Shown here: piece after piece, positions 26,601 to 34,883 of the stretch
How the letters are laid out: every line of letters begins with the position of its first letter
Position numbering within the stretch: the stretch's first letter is position 1
Assembly (NCBI RefSeq): GCF_000826105.1
Contig: NZ_CCYK01000007.1
Coordinates: forward strand, 1,302,001 to 1,366,000
Length of the DNA: 64,000 bases
Direction of reading: 5' to 3'
DNA from: Pseudomonas massiliensis
GTDB lineage: Bacteria; Pseudomonadota; Gammaproteobacteria; Pseudomonadales; Pseudomonadaceae
Translations under genes and position numbers: made by a program
Notes under the pieces: generated by a model
The model's database searches: none
Seen by the model: only the letters and a program-made list of their open reading frames with translations
What the model was told of the DNA's origin: nothing

Positions 26601-27527
26601 CTACAGGCTGAATCGCTCAACCAGATAGTCGATCACCAGGCGGACCTTGGGCGGCAGGTGACGCTTGGGCGGGTAGAGTAGCCAGATATCGCCCACATAC
26701 TGTGCAGCTTCCAGCTCCCAGTCCGGCAAGACCTGCACCACCTCGCCCCGGGCCAGGGCCTGGCGGGCCGCGAAATCTGGCAGGTTGGCGATACCAAGGC
26801 CCTGGATGGCCGCTTCCAGCCGTGCGCCTGCGTGATTGGCGATATAGCGGCCCTGTACAGTCACGGTTTCGCTGTGAGGGGCCGGACCTTCTCTGCGACG
26901 CAACCGCCAGCGATTGTCATCAGCCTGCTCGCCCAGGTAGAGGCACTGATGCTGCGCCAGGTCCAATGGAGCGGCGGGGACGCCGGCCTGGTCAAGATAT
27001 GCCTGCGAAGCGCAGAGCAGCCAGCGCACCTTGCCCAGGGAACGGCCCGCCAGGCCTGGGGGCGGATGGTTCGTCAGGCGTATGACCAGGTCCAGGTTCT
27101 CCACCAAGGGGTCGGTGTCCGAATCGCTGAACACCAGTTGCACGTCCAGTCGGGGATGAGCCTTGAGAAAATCCAGCATCAGAGGATGCAGAACGGTCTT
27201 GGCGAAAGCAGTGGGGGCGCTTAGATTGACGCGTCCTTGCGGCTGCGAAGCCAAATGCCCGGCCGCGTCCACGGCGTTGCTGGCTGCCTCCAGCATGACG
27301 CGGCAGTGCGCATATACCTGCATGCCGGCCTCGGTGAGGCGGATGCGCCGGGTCGAGCGCTCCAGCAGTCGGGCGCCGAGCCTGTTTTCCAGGCGCTTGA
27401 TCTGACGGCTGACGGTAGAGGGCAGGGTACACAGTTGCCGAGCCGCGCTCGAAAAGTTTCCCGTTTCGACGACCCGCGCAAAGACCGCCATATCCGGTAG
27501 GGATTCGAACAGTTCAGTAGGGCCCAT
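26601..27527 (-). CDS. LysR-type regulator, divergent from a DMT exporter
   Basis: A 308-residue LysR protein: LPDMAVFARVVETGNFSSAARQL then STVSRQIKRLENRLGARLLERSTR in the DNA-binding domain, effector domain from about residue 95. An ATG at 27563 would add 12 residues; neither start has a strong ribosome site, so 27527 is a choice of typical N-terminus. It faces the EamA transporter at 27644, its likely target. Confidence 0.88.
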   Translation of the reverse strand: MGPTELFESLPDMAVFARVVETGNFSSAARQLCTLPSTVSRQIKRLENRLGARLLERSTRRIRLTEAGMQVYAHCRVMLEAASNAVDAAGHLASQPQGRVNLSAPTAFAKTVLHPLMLDFLKAHPRLDVQLVFSDSDTDPLVENLDLVIRLTNHPPPGLAGRSLGKVRWLLCASQAYLDQAGVPAAPLDLAQHQCLYLGEQADDNRWRLRRREGPAPHSETVTVQGRYIANHAGARLEAAIQGLGIANLPDFAARQALARGEVVQVLPDWELEAAQYVGDIWLLYPPKRHLPPKVRLVIDYLVERFSL

Positions 27528-27643
27528 GGGTTGCTCGGTCGCTGGCTTATGCGGCACGAGCATAAATGATGTGCATCGACGCCGCATTATCAGCGCTCTT
27601 GCATTGACCGAGACTGTCGGCCTCGGATAGGCAGGAGCTTGCA

Positions 27644-28585
27644 ATGAGCGGGTTGAGGAAATCGATGCTGACCAGCGACCTGATGCTGCTGGCGGTGGCC
27701 GTGGTGTGGGGAACCAGCTATGGGGTGGTCAAGGCTGCGCTGATGTTCTACCCGGTATTGGGTTTGCTCGCGCTGAGGTTTGCCATCACCTTTTTACTCT
27801 TGAGCCCGGCCTTGGCGCACCTGAGGCAGCTTCCGCCTTCCAAGCTAATGGGGCTGATGGCTTCCGGCGTGCTTCTGCTGGGGGTATTCATTTGCGAAAC
27901 CTACGGCATCCTGCATACCACGGCTACGAACGCCGCGTTTCTGATCAGCCTTACGGTGATACTGACGCCACTGGTGGAGTGGGTCTGGCTCAAGCGCCGA
28001 CCGAGCGGGCGGGAATGGGCGGCGGTGGGGCTGTCTATGGCCGGTGCCGCCCTGCTTGGCGGCGGCACGGGCTGGGCCTTCAATGTCGGTGACGCGCTGA
28101 TGTTGGCGGCGGCCCTGGTCAGGTCGCTGCAGGTTTGCCTGCTCAAGCGGGTAACCCAGGACACGGACCTGCCAGCCCTGAGCGTAACCGCCGTACAGGC
28201 GGGCATGGTGGCGCTGGGCAGCGGGCTGCTGTTGATACTGAGCGTACCCGCGCCGCTGCAGGCGTTGCTGGCAATACCCAACCCCGTGGCGTTCTGGGGT
28301 TACCTGGCCTATCTCGTCGGCGCCTGCACGCTGTTCGCCTTTTTCGCTCAGAACTACGCCCTCAAACGCAGCAGCCCGACCCGGGTGGCGCTGCTGATGG
28401 GTAGCGAGCCTGTCTTCGGAGCACTGTTCGCGGTGCTGTGGTTGGGCGAGGGCATCTCTCATCAGGGCTGGTTGGGCGGCGGGCTGATCGTTGCCGGGTG
28501 CCTGTTGGCCAGCGTTCGGTGGAGGCGAGGCCAGAAAAAGCGGCAACGGTTCCCCGCCAGATCCACGGCCTCTCAATCTGCCTAG
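27644..28585 (+). CDS. EamA/DMT-family exporter
   Basis: A 313-residue drug/metabolite transporter with ten hydrophobic helices in two EamA repeats. Typical segments are AVVWGTSYGVVKAAL near the N-terminus and GSEPVFGALFAVLWLGE in the second repeat. An AGGAG site sits 7 bases before the start. The C-terminus is basic (RRGQKKRQRF). The substrate is unknown; family members export amino acids, nucleosides or metabolites. Divergent LysR partner at 26601. Confidence 0.88.
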   Translation: MSGLRKSMLTSDLMLLAVAVVWGTSYGVVKAALMFYPVLGLLALRFAITFLLLSPALAHLRQLPPSKLMGLMASGVLLLGVFICETYGILHTTATNAAFLISLTVILTPLVEWVWLKRRPSGREWAAVGLSMAGAALLGGGTGWAFNVGDALMLAAALVRSLQVCLLKRVTQDTDLPALSVTAVQAGMVALGSGLLLILSVPAPLQALLAIPNPVAFWGYLAYLVGACTLFAFFAQNYALKRSSPTRVALLMGSEPVFGALFAVLWLGEGISHQGWLGGGLIVAGCLLASVRWRRGQKKRQRFPARSTASQSA

Positions 28586-28637
28586 CATTTGACCGGTTCT
28601 TGCCCGTGGTCGCTCAGGCAGTGGCCTCGACGCCTGG

Positions 28638-29390
28638 TCAAACCTGCGCCTGTCCGCCATCGACGAACAGTTCGGCGCCGTTGACGAAGCTGGCATCGTC
28701 ACTGGCCAAGAACACGGCGGCGTTGGCGATCTCCACGGGCTCGCCGACCCGGCCCAGGGGGATTTGCGCGCTTAAGTAGTCCAGCAGGCCTTGCTGCTGG
28801 GCGGTGTCCTGACCTGCGAGCTCTACTAGGCCGGGGGTGCGGGTCGCGCCTGGGCTAAGGGTGTTGACCCGGATGTTGCGGTCTTTCAGGTCCAGTATCC
28901 AATTACGGGCGAAGGCGCGCACGGCGGCCTTGGATGCGGCGTAGACGCTGAAGGCGGCTGTGCCGGAGCTGCCCGCAGTGGAGCCGGTCAGGATCACCGA
29001 TGCTCCGTTGGCCAGCAGCGGCAGCGCCTTCTGTACGGTAAAAAGCACGCCCTTGACGTTGCGGTCGAAGGTATCGTCGAAATGCGCTTCGGTGATTTCG
29101 CCGAAGGGCACCATGCTACCGCCGCCCGCATTGGCGAAGAGCACGTCGATACGGCCTTGTTCCTGCTTGATGCGTTCATAGAGGCTGTCGAGCTGGTCAA
29201 GGCGGGTGGAATCGACCTGTAGGCCAACGGCCTGGCCAACGTGCGCGACCGCAGCGTCCAGCTCCGTCTGACGGCGACCTGTAATGTATACGACGGCGCC
29301 TTCTTGCGCGAAACGCTTGGCAGTGGCCAGACCGATGCCGCTGGTGCCGCCGGTTACCAATGCGATCTTGCCTTGAAGTTTGTGGCTCAT
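28638..29390 (-). CDS. Short-chain dehydrogenase/reductase
   Basis: A 250-residue classical SDR. The cofactor loop TGGTSGIG (about residues 14-21), the NAG-like FANAGGG, the catalytic Ser (STAG region) and the YAASK motif are all present, and the sequence ends in GAELFVDGG, typical of the family. The start at 29390 follows a GGGAGA site. The gene is divergent from a LysR regulator at 29493, which likely controls it. The substrate is unknown; NAD(P)-dependent ketone or quinone reduction is usual. Confidence 0.9.
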   Translation of the reverse strand: MSHKLQGKIALVTGGTSGIGLATAKRFAQEGAVVYITGRRQTELDAAVAHVGQAVGLQVDSTRLDQLDSLYERIKQEQGRIDVLFANAGGGSMVPFGEITEAHFDDTFDRNVKGVLFTVQKALPLLANGASVILTGSTAGSSGTAAFSVYAASKAAVRAFARNWILDLKDRNIRVNTLSPGATRTPGLVELAGQDTAQQQGLLDYLSAQIPLGRVGEPVEIANAAVFLASDDASFVNGAELFVDGGQAQV

Positions 29391-29492
29391 GATGTCTCTC
29401 CCGAGGTGGTTGTGCGTGGTATGAGAGAAGCTTATCGACGGCTGGAAAAGATCAAAATAGAATTGTTCGAAAACCATCATTGCAGATTTGAA

Positions 29493-30422
29493 ATGAGCAG
29501 ACTGCCGGATTTTGAAGGCTTGGCCATGTTCGCCAAGGTGGCTGAAGAAGGGTCATTCGCGGCCGCGGCGCGCTTGATGGGCGTATCGGTACCGACCGTT
29601 TCCAGGGCAGTGGCGCGGCTTGAAGAACGCTTGGGTGGGCGTTTGTTCAATCGCACATCGCGGCAGCTGGCCTTGACCGAGTTCGGTGCCAGCCTCGCGG
29701 CTCGCGCGGCAGATATCTACCGTCAGGCTGAAGAGGCCGAAAGCGAGGCGCAGGACCTTGGCGTGCAACCCCGTGGTCTGGTGCGCCTGGCTGTGCCCAT
29801 GTCCTTTGGCTTGCGTTGGGTGGCGCCGTTGCTGCCTGAATTGATGCGTCAATATCCGAACCTTTGCGTAGACCTGCACCTTAGCGATGCTACCGCCGAC
29901 TTGGTCGCGGACGGCTTCGACGCCGCGCTGCGCATCGCTGCCTTGCCGGATTCCTCGCTGGTCGCCCGGCATTTGTGCGCGGTAAGCCAAAACCTGGTGG
30001 CAGCTCCCGGGTACCTGGACGTCCATGGCCGGCCCAGGCATCCGCGCGAACTGGCCGCCCACGCCTGTCTGAGCTATGCCTACCGTGCCCGTAGCCAGGT
30101 CTGGCGCTTCACTCATCGAGACGGCAGCGAAGAGGACGTCATTCCCAAGGGGCCTCTGCGCGTAACCAATTCCGATGCTCTGCTACCGCCCTTGCTCGAG
30201 GGCCTGGCCATCGCCGAGCTGCCGGAATTCATCTGCAGCGAATACCTGGCCGATGGGCGCCTGGAGCAGGTGCTGCCGGACTGGCACATGACCCAGGGCG
30301 GCCTGTATTTCGTCACGCCTTCGGCCAGGAGTCGACCACGTAAGGTGCAGATACTGTCGGATTTCTTCGCTCAGCATCTGGGGCAGCCGACCTGGCGCTG
30401 GCATCCTGGAGCGGAGCGCTGA
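29493..30422 (+). CDS. LysR-type regulator, divergent from an SDR
   Basis: A 309-residue LysR protein: [22 protein letters not shown], then [20 protein letters not shown] and an effector domain from about residue 95 with [19 protein letters not shown] typical of the CrgA-like subgroup. The start codon is placed at the normal N-terminus; the open frame extends upstream only by chance. The 102-base divergent gap contains the shared control region. Confidence 0.9.
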   Translation: MSRLPDFEGLAMFAKVAEEGSFAAAARLMGVSVPTVSRAVARLEERLGGRLFNRTSRQLALTEFGASLAARAADIYRQAEEAESEAQDLGVQPRGLVRLAVPMSFGLRWVAPLLPELMRQYPNLCVDLHLSDATADLVADGFDAALRIAALPDSSLVARHLCAVSQNLVAAPGYLDVHGRPRHPRELAAHACLSYAYRARSQVWRFTHRDGSEEDVIPKGPLRVTNSDALLPPLLEGLAIAELPEFICSEYLADGRLEQVLPDWHMTQGGLYFVTPSARSRPRKVQILSDFFAQHLGQPTWRWHPGAER

Positions 30423-30441
30423 GTGAACGAGTCACTGGTGT

Positions 30442-30840
30442 TTATCCAGCCAGGCCAGCAGGGATGGGAAGCAACGACTCGCCAGGATTTGCCAAGGCAA
30501 AGCCCAGGGCGGGCAACGGCGGCAGGCCAAAGGCCGCCCGGGCGCTGTTGCACTGCTCGTTGATCGTCCCGTCCGGCCACACTTGATCGAATTCCCGGCA
30601 GGTGGAGGAGCGCTGCTCGTAGATCGAACAGGCCACGGCTTGGCCCACTTCGCCCATGAGGGCCGTGCAGCGACAACGAGCACCCTCGGTGCCCAGCATG
30701 GCCACGCGGCTGGGGCTGATCTGTACCGTGAGGTCATCAGGTACGCTGCCTCCTGCCGAAGCGCATTCGCCCCAGTAGAAGGACACACGGAAATGGGAAC
30801 AGCAGGCACCACAAGAGAGACAGAAATTGGTATCTGACAT
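30442..30840 (-). CDS. YkgJ-family cysteine cluster protein
   Basis: A 132-residue protein of the YkgJ/CxxCxxCC family. The N-terminal CLSCGACC cluster, the later CRCTAL and CSIYEQRSSTC segments and the REFD stretch match the proposed zinc/iron-sulfur cysteine cluster. The function of the family is not established. The gene stands alone between a LysR gene ending 19 bases away and a 256-base non-coding gap. Confidence 0.85.
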   Translation of the reverse strand: MSDTNFCLSCGACCSHFRVSFYWGECASAGGSVPDDLTVQISPSRVAMLGTEGARCRCTALMGEVGQAVACSIYEQRSSTCREFDQVWPDGTINEQCNSARAAFGLPPLPALGFALANPGESLLPIPAGLAG

Positions 30841-31096
30841 GGCTGGCGAAACGCAGGCTGGTTACCGGCACGGCGGCATGGGTTGATGCACATGGCCCCG
30901 GCACCGGTGTCGCCTCGCTTGCGTAGGCTCACCTGCTTCGTGCCAGGGGATGGGCGCTGGCTAATCTGCGCTCTTGGCCGGTTTTTGGAAAGAGCCATCA
31001 TGAACTATTTTTTCGGCCTGCCGCCCGTAGCCATACGGTGTTACCTCCATTGCCCGCAGGCCGGTACAATGGCGTTTTCATGCCGAGCTCTCCTTG

Positions 31097-31807
31097 ATGA
31101 CTGAAGCAAAACGCCTGTCCCGCTGCCTGATCGAGGCCATCGGCTGTTCCCGACGCGAAGCGGAGTTGTACATCGAAGGCGGCTGGGTCACTGTCGATGG
31201 TGAAGTAGTGGACCTGCCGCAGTTTCCGGTACAGAACCGGCAGGTGCAGTTATTGCCTGGCGCCAAGGCCGAACCGCCCGAGCCGGTGACCCTGATGCTC
31301 AATCAGGCGCCGGGCCTTGACGAAACGGCCGCCCTGGCTTCAATCACCCCGCAAAGCCAGGCGGCCGCCTTCGACATCGGCAAGCGAGTGCTCAAGGGAC
31401 ATTTTCGTCAGCTGCGCTGCCTGGCGCCCTTGCAGCCCGGCGCCACCGGGCTACAGGTGTTCACCCAGGACTGGCGCACCGCCCGCAAGCTCACCGCCGA
31501 GTTCGGCAAGCTCGAACAGGAATACCTGGTGGAAGTGCAGGGGACCCTGCAGGCCGACGGCCTCGAGCGGCTCAAGCGCGGCGTTGCCGCCAAAGGGCAG
31601 GCGCTCCCTCCGGTCAAGGCCAGCTGGCAGAACGAAACCCACCTGCGCATCGCCCTGAAAGCCCCGACCCCGGGCGTGGTGGCGCAGTTATGCACGGCGG
31701 TCGGGTTGACGGTCGTCAGCCTGAGGCGGTTGCGCCTGGGTGGCGTGTCCATGGGCAAGCTGCCGCTTGGGCAGTGGCGGTACCTTGGGCCGCAGGAGCG
31801 ATTTTGA
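31097..31807 (+). CDS. Pseudouridine synthase-like RNA-binding protein lacking the catalytic Asp
   Basis: A 236-residue protein with an N-terminal S4 RNA-binding domain (LIEAIGCSRREAELYIEGGWVTVDG in two blocks, residues 11-36) and a domain with the RsuA/RluB fold. Where active enzymes have GRLD-x-(D/N)-(T/S)-x-GL, this one reads PLQPGATGL (111-119), so the essential aspartate is Gln113. The rest (VFTQDWRTARKL; EQEYLVEV) aligns well. It may bind RNA without modifying it, or use a different residue. A TACAAT -10 element lies at 31065-31070. Confidence 0.75.
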   Translation: MTEAKRLSRCLIEAIGCSRREAELYIEGGWVTVDGEVVDLPQFPVQNRQVQLLPGAKAEPPEPVTLMLNQAPGLDETAALASITPQSQAAAFDIGKRVLKGHFRQLRCLAPLQPGATGLQVFTQDWRTARKLTAEFGKLEQEYLVEVQGTLQADGLERLKRGVAAKGQALPPVKASWQNETHLRIALKAPTPGVVAQLCTAVGLTVVSLRRLRLGGVSMGKLPLGQWRYLGPQERF

Positions 31808-31878
31808 TTCAGAATGCTCGACTCTACCGGGAGCCGTGCTTGCACCGGTCAGAAGACGGCGGTTCCCGAGGGCTCAAG

Positions 31879-31893
31879 TAGACCGGCCGCCTA
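31879..31893. promoter_or_regulatory. NemR-like operator, copy 1 (upstream of the tetR gene)
   Basis: TAGAC-CGGCC-GCCTA, one mismatch from the perfect dyad TAGAC-N5-GTCTA found twice downstream. It lies 22 bases before the tetR start codon, just upstream of a TATAAG -10-like element at 31900-31905, so binding would block transcription. Confidence 0.6.
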
Positions 31894-31914
31894 GCCAGGT
31901 ATAAGATCAGGCGC

Positions 31915-32523
31915 ATGAGCACTCACAAGACACGCGAATCCTCCGACACCCGCCAGGAAATACTGGAGGTAGGCCAGCGGATCATGGCCGCCAAGGGCTA
32001 TTCCGCGGTGGGCCTGAAAGAAATCCTGGCGGCCGCGGACGTGCCCAAGGGCTCGTTCTATCACTACTTCGAATCCAAGGATGCCTTTGGCGAAGCCTTG
32101 CTGGAGGATTACTTCCAGGATTACCTCGAAGAACTGGACCAGATCCTCGCTCAGCCAGGGTTGAGCATGGCCCAGCGCTTGATGAACTACTGGAAGGCCT
32201 GGCAGCAGAATCAGTCCTTCCTGGAATGCCAGGGCAAGTGCCTGGCAGTCAAGTTGGGGGTCGAAGTGGCCGACCTCTCTGAACCCATGCGGGCCGTTCT
32301 CCAGCGGGGTACCTCAGGTATCACCGATCGACTTGCCCTGGCGATCGAAGCCGGCATCGCCGAAGGCTCCCTGACTATCGATGGCGACCCCTATGCAGTC
32401 GCGCAAAGCCTGTATCAGCTCTGGGTTGGCGCGAGCGTGATGGTGAAGATCGCTCGCAACATGAAGCCCTTCGAAACCGCCCTGGCTGCCACACAGCAGA
32501 TAATTCATTTCAGCCAGGACTAG
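31915..32523 (+). CDS. nemR: TetR-family repressor, NemR-like
   Basis: A 202-residue TetR regulator. The helix-turn-helix is YSAVGLKEILAAADVPKGSFYHYFESKD (about residues 29-56, two blocks). The ligand domain contains a cysteine pair, Cys105 and Cys109 (ECQGKC), close to the redox-active Cys106 of E. coli NemR, which responds to electrophiles, methylglyoxal and hypochlorous acid. Three copies of a TAGAC-N5-GTCTA dyad lie upstream of this gene and of the next one, followed by a NemA-type reductase; this matches E. coli nemRA in logic. The symbol is assigned from context and family similarity. Confidence 0.8.
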   Translation: MSTHKTRESSDTRQEILEVGQRIMAAKGYSAVGLKEILAAADVPKGSFYHYFESKDAFGEALLEDYFQDYLEELDQILAQPGLSMAQRLMNYWKAWQQNQSFLECQGKCLAVKLGVEVADLSEPMRAVLQRGTSGITDRLALAIEAGIAEGSLTIDGDPYAVAQSLYQLWVGASVMVKIARNMKPFETALAATQQIIHFSQD

Positions 32524-32570
32524 CGCTCAAGCGTGGTCCATCGGTTGCTCATGGCAGAAGTAAAAATTCC

Positions 32571-32585
32571 TAGACGACCGGTCTA
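32571..32585. promoter_or_regulatory. NemR-like operator, copy 2
   Basis: A perfect TAGAC-GACCG-GTCTA dyad, 15 bases, 48 bases after the tetR stop codon. The same 15 bases recur at 32708. The distance of 137 bases between the copies would allow two promoters or a repression loop ahead of the DJ-1/PfpI gene. Confidence 0.7.
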
Positions 32586-32707
32586 ATTGAGCGTAGGGTA
32601 GCCTTGGTTGAAACAGCAAGAGCTGGTACAGGAGCGGTGGCCTGCTCGATGCCGCTGTAATTGGGCGAGATTCGTCACGGTTGCAGGCTCAAGCTGCGAA
32701 TCGATAT

Positions 32708-32722
32708 TAGACGACCGGTCTA
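32708..32722. promoter_or_regulatory. NemR-like operator, copy 3
   Basis: Identical to copy 2 (TAGACGACCGGTCTA), lying 50 bases before the start of the DJ-1/PfpI gene. An AT-rich TATTCAATTAATGG stretch directly after it is a likely -10/start region. Confidence 0.72.
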
Positions 32723-32772
32723 TTCAATTAATGGTTTCCCCCTTATCGCCTATGCAGCCAAGGAGTTACAGA

Positions 32773-33459
32773 ATGAAAATTCTTATGGTATTGACCTCCC
32801 ATGACACCCTCGGCAATACGGGGCGCAAGACCGGCTTCTGGCTCGAAGAGCTGGCGGCGCCTTACTATGCCTTCCTCGAGGCTGGAGCCGAGCTTGTCCT
32901 GGCGTCCCCGAAAGGCGGCCAGCCGCCACTGGACCCGAAAAGCAACGAGCCCTCCTTCCAGACGGACCTTACTCGCCGCTTCGAAACCGACCCTGTCGCG
33001 ACCACGCGGCTCGCTGACACCGTGCGACTGGACAGCGTTTCGGCGGCCGATTTCGACGCTGTCTTCTACCCCGGTGGCCACGGCCCGCTCTGGGATCTGG
33101 CCGAAGACACGACCTCCATCGAGCTGATCGAAGCCTTCCATGCGGCGGGCAAGCCTACTGCCCTGGTCTGCCATGCTCCGGGTGTGTTGCGTCACGTCAA
33201 AAGGCCCGACGGCGAGTCTCTGGTGCAGGGCAGGCGGGTGACGGGTTTCGCCAACAGCGAGGAAGCCGCGGTGGGCCTGACCGATGTAGTGCCTTTCCTG
33301 GTCGAGGATATGCTCCAGGCCAAGGGTGGCCTGTACTCCAAGGGAGATGACTGGGCTTCCTATGTAGTGAGCGATGGCCTGTTGATCACCGGGCAGAACC
33401 CCGGCTCGTCGAGCGAAGCCGCGCGGGTGCTGATCCACCAGCTCACCGCCCGCGTCTAA
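32773..33459 (+). CDS. DJ-1/PfpI-family protein, probable glyoxalase III/deglycase
   Basis: A 228-residue class-I glutamine-amidotransferase-like protein of the DJ-1/PfpI/Hsp31 group. The nucleophile elbow is LVCHAPG with Cys133-His134; an acidic partner (Glu25 or Glu26, FWLEELAAP) and the YPGGHGPLWDL loop are present. Related enzymes convert methylglyoxal to lactate. The start at 32773 has AGGAG 7 bases upstream; the open frame further upstream contains operator copy 3 and is not coding. Between a NemR-like repressor and NemA it takes the place of gloA in E. coli nemRA-gloA. Confidence 0.85.
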   Translation: MKILMVLTSHDTLGNTGRKTGFWLEELAAPYYAFLEAGAELVLASPKGGQPPLDPKSNEPSFQTDLTRRFETDPVATTRLADTVRLDSVSAADFDAVFYPGGHGPLWDLAEDTTSIELIEAFHAAGKPTALVCHAPGVLRHVKRPDGESLVQGRRVTGFANSEEAAVGLTDVVPFLVEDMLQAKGGLYSKGDDWASYVVSDGLLITGQNPGSSSEAARVLIHQLTARV

Positions 33460-33554
33460 GCAGCCCCAAAAGAGAGCGCCCCAGCGACTCCCCATTACTC
33501 AGTGGCCGGGCCTCTGCCTGGTCGCTGGCCAATTCCGTCATACAGGACACTCCC

Positions 33555-34712
33555 ATGCAACACCCCGTACTGTTCCAACCCCTGACCCTGGGGCCCATCA
33601 CGCTGAAAAACCGCATCGTCATGCCGCCGCTTACCCGCCAGCGCAGCGGCCAGCCGGGCGACGTACCGACCGCGCTCATGGCCCGTTATTACCAACAGCG
33701 CGCCAGCGCCGGCCTGATCATCAGCGAAGGCACCCAGATCGAGCCCCGTGGCAAGGGCTATGCCTGGACTCCGGGCATCTACAGCCAGGCTCAGATCGAA
33801 GGATGGCGTGGCGTAACCGAGGCGGTGCACGCTGAAGGCGGGCTGATTTTTGCCCAGTTGTGGCACGTGGGTCGGGTATCCCACCAGGCGCTGCAGCCCG
33901 GGAACGCCGCTCCGGTAGCGCCTTCTGCCCTCCAGGCGAAGAACGTCAAGGCGTTCATCGAAACCGGCGTGGGTACCGGTGAACTGGTGCAGCCTTCGAT
34001 TCCGCGAGCGCTTAGCATTCCCGAGATCAAGGCCTTGGTGGAACTCTATGCCCAGGCGGCACGCAACGCGCTGGCGGCCGGCTTCGACGGCGTGGAGATT
34101 CATTCAGCCAACGGCTACCTGATCAACCAGTTCATTTCCAGCCACGCCAACCAACGCACCGATGAGTATGGCGGCTCCCTGGAAAACCGTCTGCGCTTCC
34201 TGCGCGAAGTAGTGCAAGCGGTCGCTGCCGTGGTGGGGCCGCAACGCCTGGGCGTGCGCTTCGCTCCGTTGTTCACCAGCACCGCTGAGGATCGTGTCTA
34301 TATCGGGTTCGTCGAAGACGATCCGCGCGAGACGTACTTGACCGCCATCCGTGAGCTCGAGGCCCAGCAGGTGGGTTATCTGTCCATCGCTGAGGCTGAC
34401 TGGGCCAATGCGCCGGAACTGCCGGAAGCGTTTCGGCGCGAGGTCAGGGCGGCATTCACTGGCCGTATCCTCTATGCCGGCCTGTATACCGCCGAGCGCG
34501 CCGAGCGCATGCTGGAAACCGGGCTGGCGGATATGATCGCATTCGGCCGGCCGTTCATCGCCAACCCGGACCTGCCCGCGCGCATCGCCAATGGTTGGCC
34601 GCTCAATCCCCTGCAACAGGTCGGCCTCTATGGCGGCGACGAGCAAGGCTTCATCGATTACCCTCGCTATCGGCCTGCTCACATCGAAGCCGAGCAAGCG
34701 GTGCCGTCGTAA
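33555..34712 (+). CDS. nemA: NemA-type ene-reductase (Old Yellow Enzyme)
   Basis: A 385-residue FMN-dependent alkene reductase. Diagnostic segments are PLTLGPITLKNRIVMPPLTR at the N-terminus, FAQLWHVGRVSH, the catalytic His-x-x-Asn in EIHSANGYLINQF, then NQRTDEYGGSLENR and FGRPFIANPDLP. It reduces activated C=C bonds of maleimides, enones and nitro compounds. It follows the DJ-1 gene after 95 bases and probably belongs to the same NemR regulon. Confidence 0.9.
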   Translation: MQHPVLFQPLTLGPITLKNRIVMPPLTRQRSGQPGDVPTALMARYYQQRASAGLIISEGTQIEPRGKGYAWTPGIYSQAQIEGWRGVTEAVHAEGGLIFAQLWHVGRVSHQALQPGNAAPVAPSALQAKNVKAFIETGVGTGELVQPSIPRALSIPEIKALVELYAQAARNALAAGFDGVEIHSANGYLINQFISSHANQRTDEYGGSLENRLRFLREVVQAVAAVVGPQRLGVRFAPLFTSTAEDRVYIGFVEDDPRETYLTAIRELEAQQVGYLSIAEADWANAPELPEAFRREVRAAFTGRILYAGLYTAERAERMLETGLADMIAFGRPFIANPDLPARIANGWPLNPLQQVGLYGGDEQGFIDYPRYRPAHIEAEQAVPS

Positions 34713-34727
34713 GTCACATCCTATGCT

Positions 34728-34802
34728 TGTGGGACGCAGCGGTAGCGGCCGAATGATCGCGATGGTTCGGCAGCGATTCCCCAGCTGGCGCTGGGTCCCA
34801 CA
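34728..34802. repeat. GTGGGA/TCCCAC intergenic repeat, copy 2
   Basis: A 75-base element with near-perfect inverted ends, TGTGGGACGCAGCG and CGCTGGGTCCCACA (13 of 14 paired). Its last 30 bases are the reverse complement of the start of the copies at 39985 and 40241 (GTGGGACCCAGCGCCAGCTG). It lies between the convergent nemA and MFS genes. Confidence 0.65.
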
Positions 34803-34883
34803 GCGACTTTATCTTGGCGTACAAGCCCCCATCGATGGCCAGGGGTTGCTTCAGGATGAGCAGCGCGCCGCTTGCAGCCAGGC

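Noticed and set aside
30883..31104. A 73-codon plus-strand frame ahead of the pseudouridine synthase-like gene
   Set aside because: It has no ribosome site, an implausible composition, and overlaps the promoter region of the next gene.
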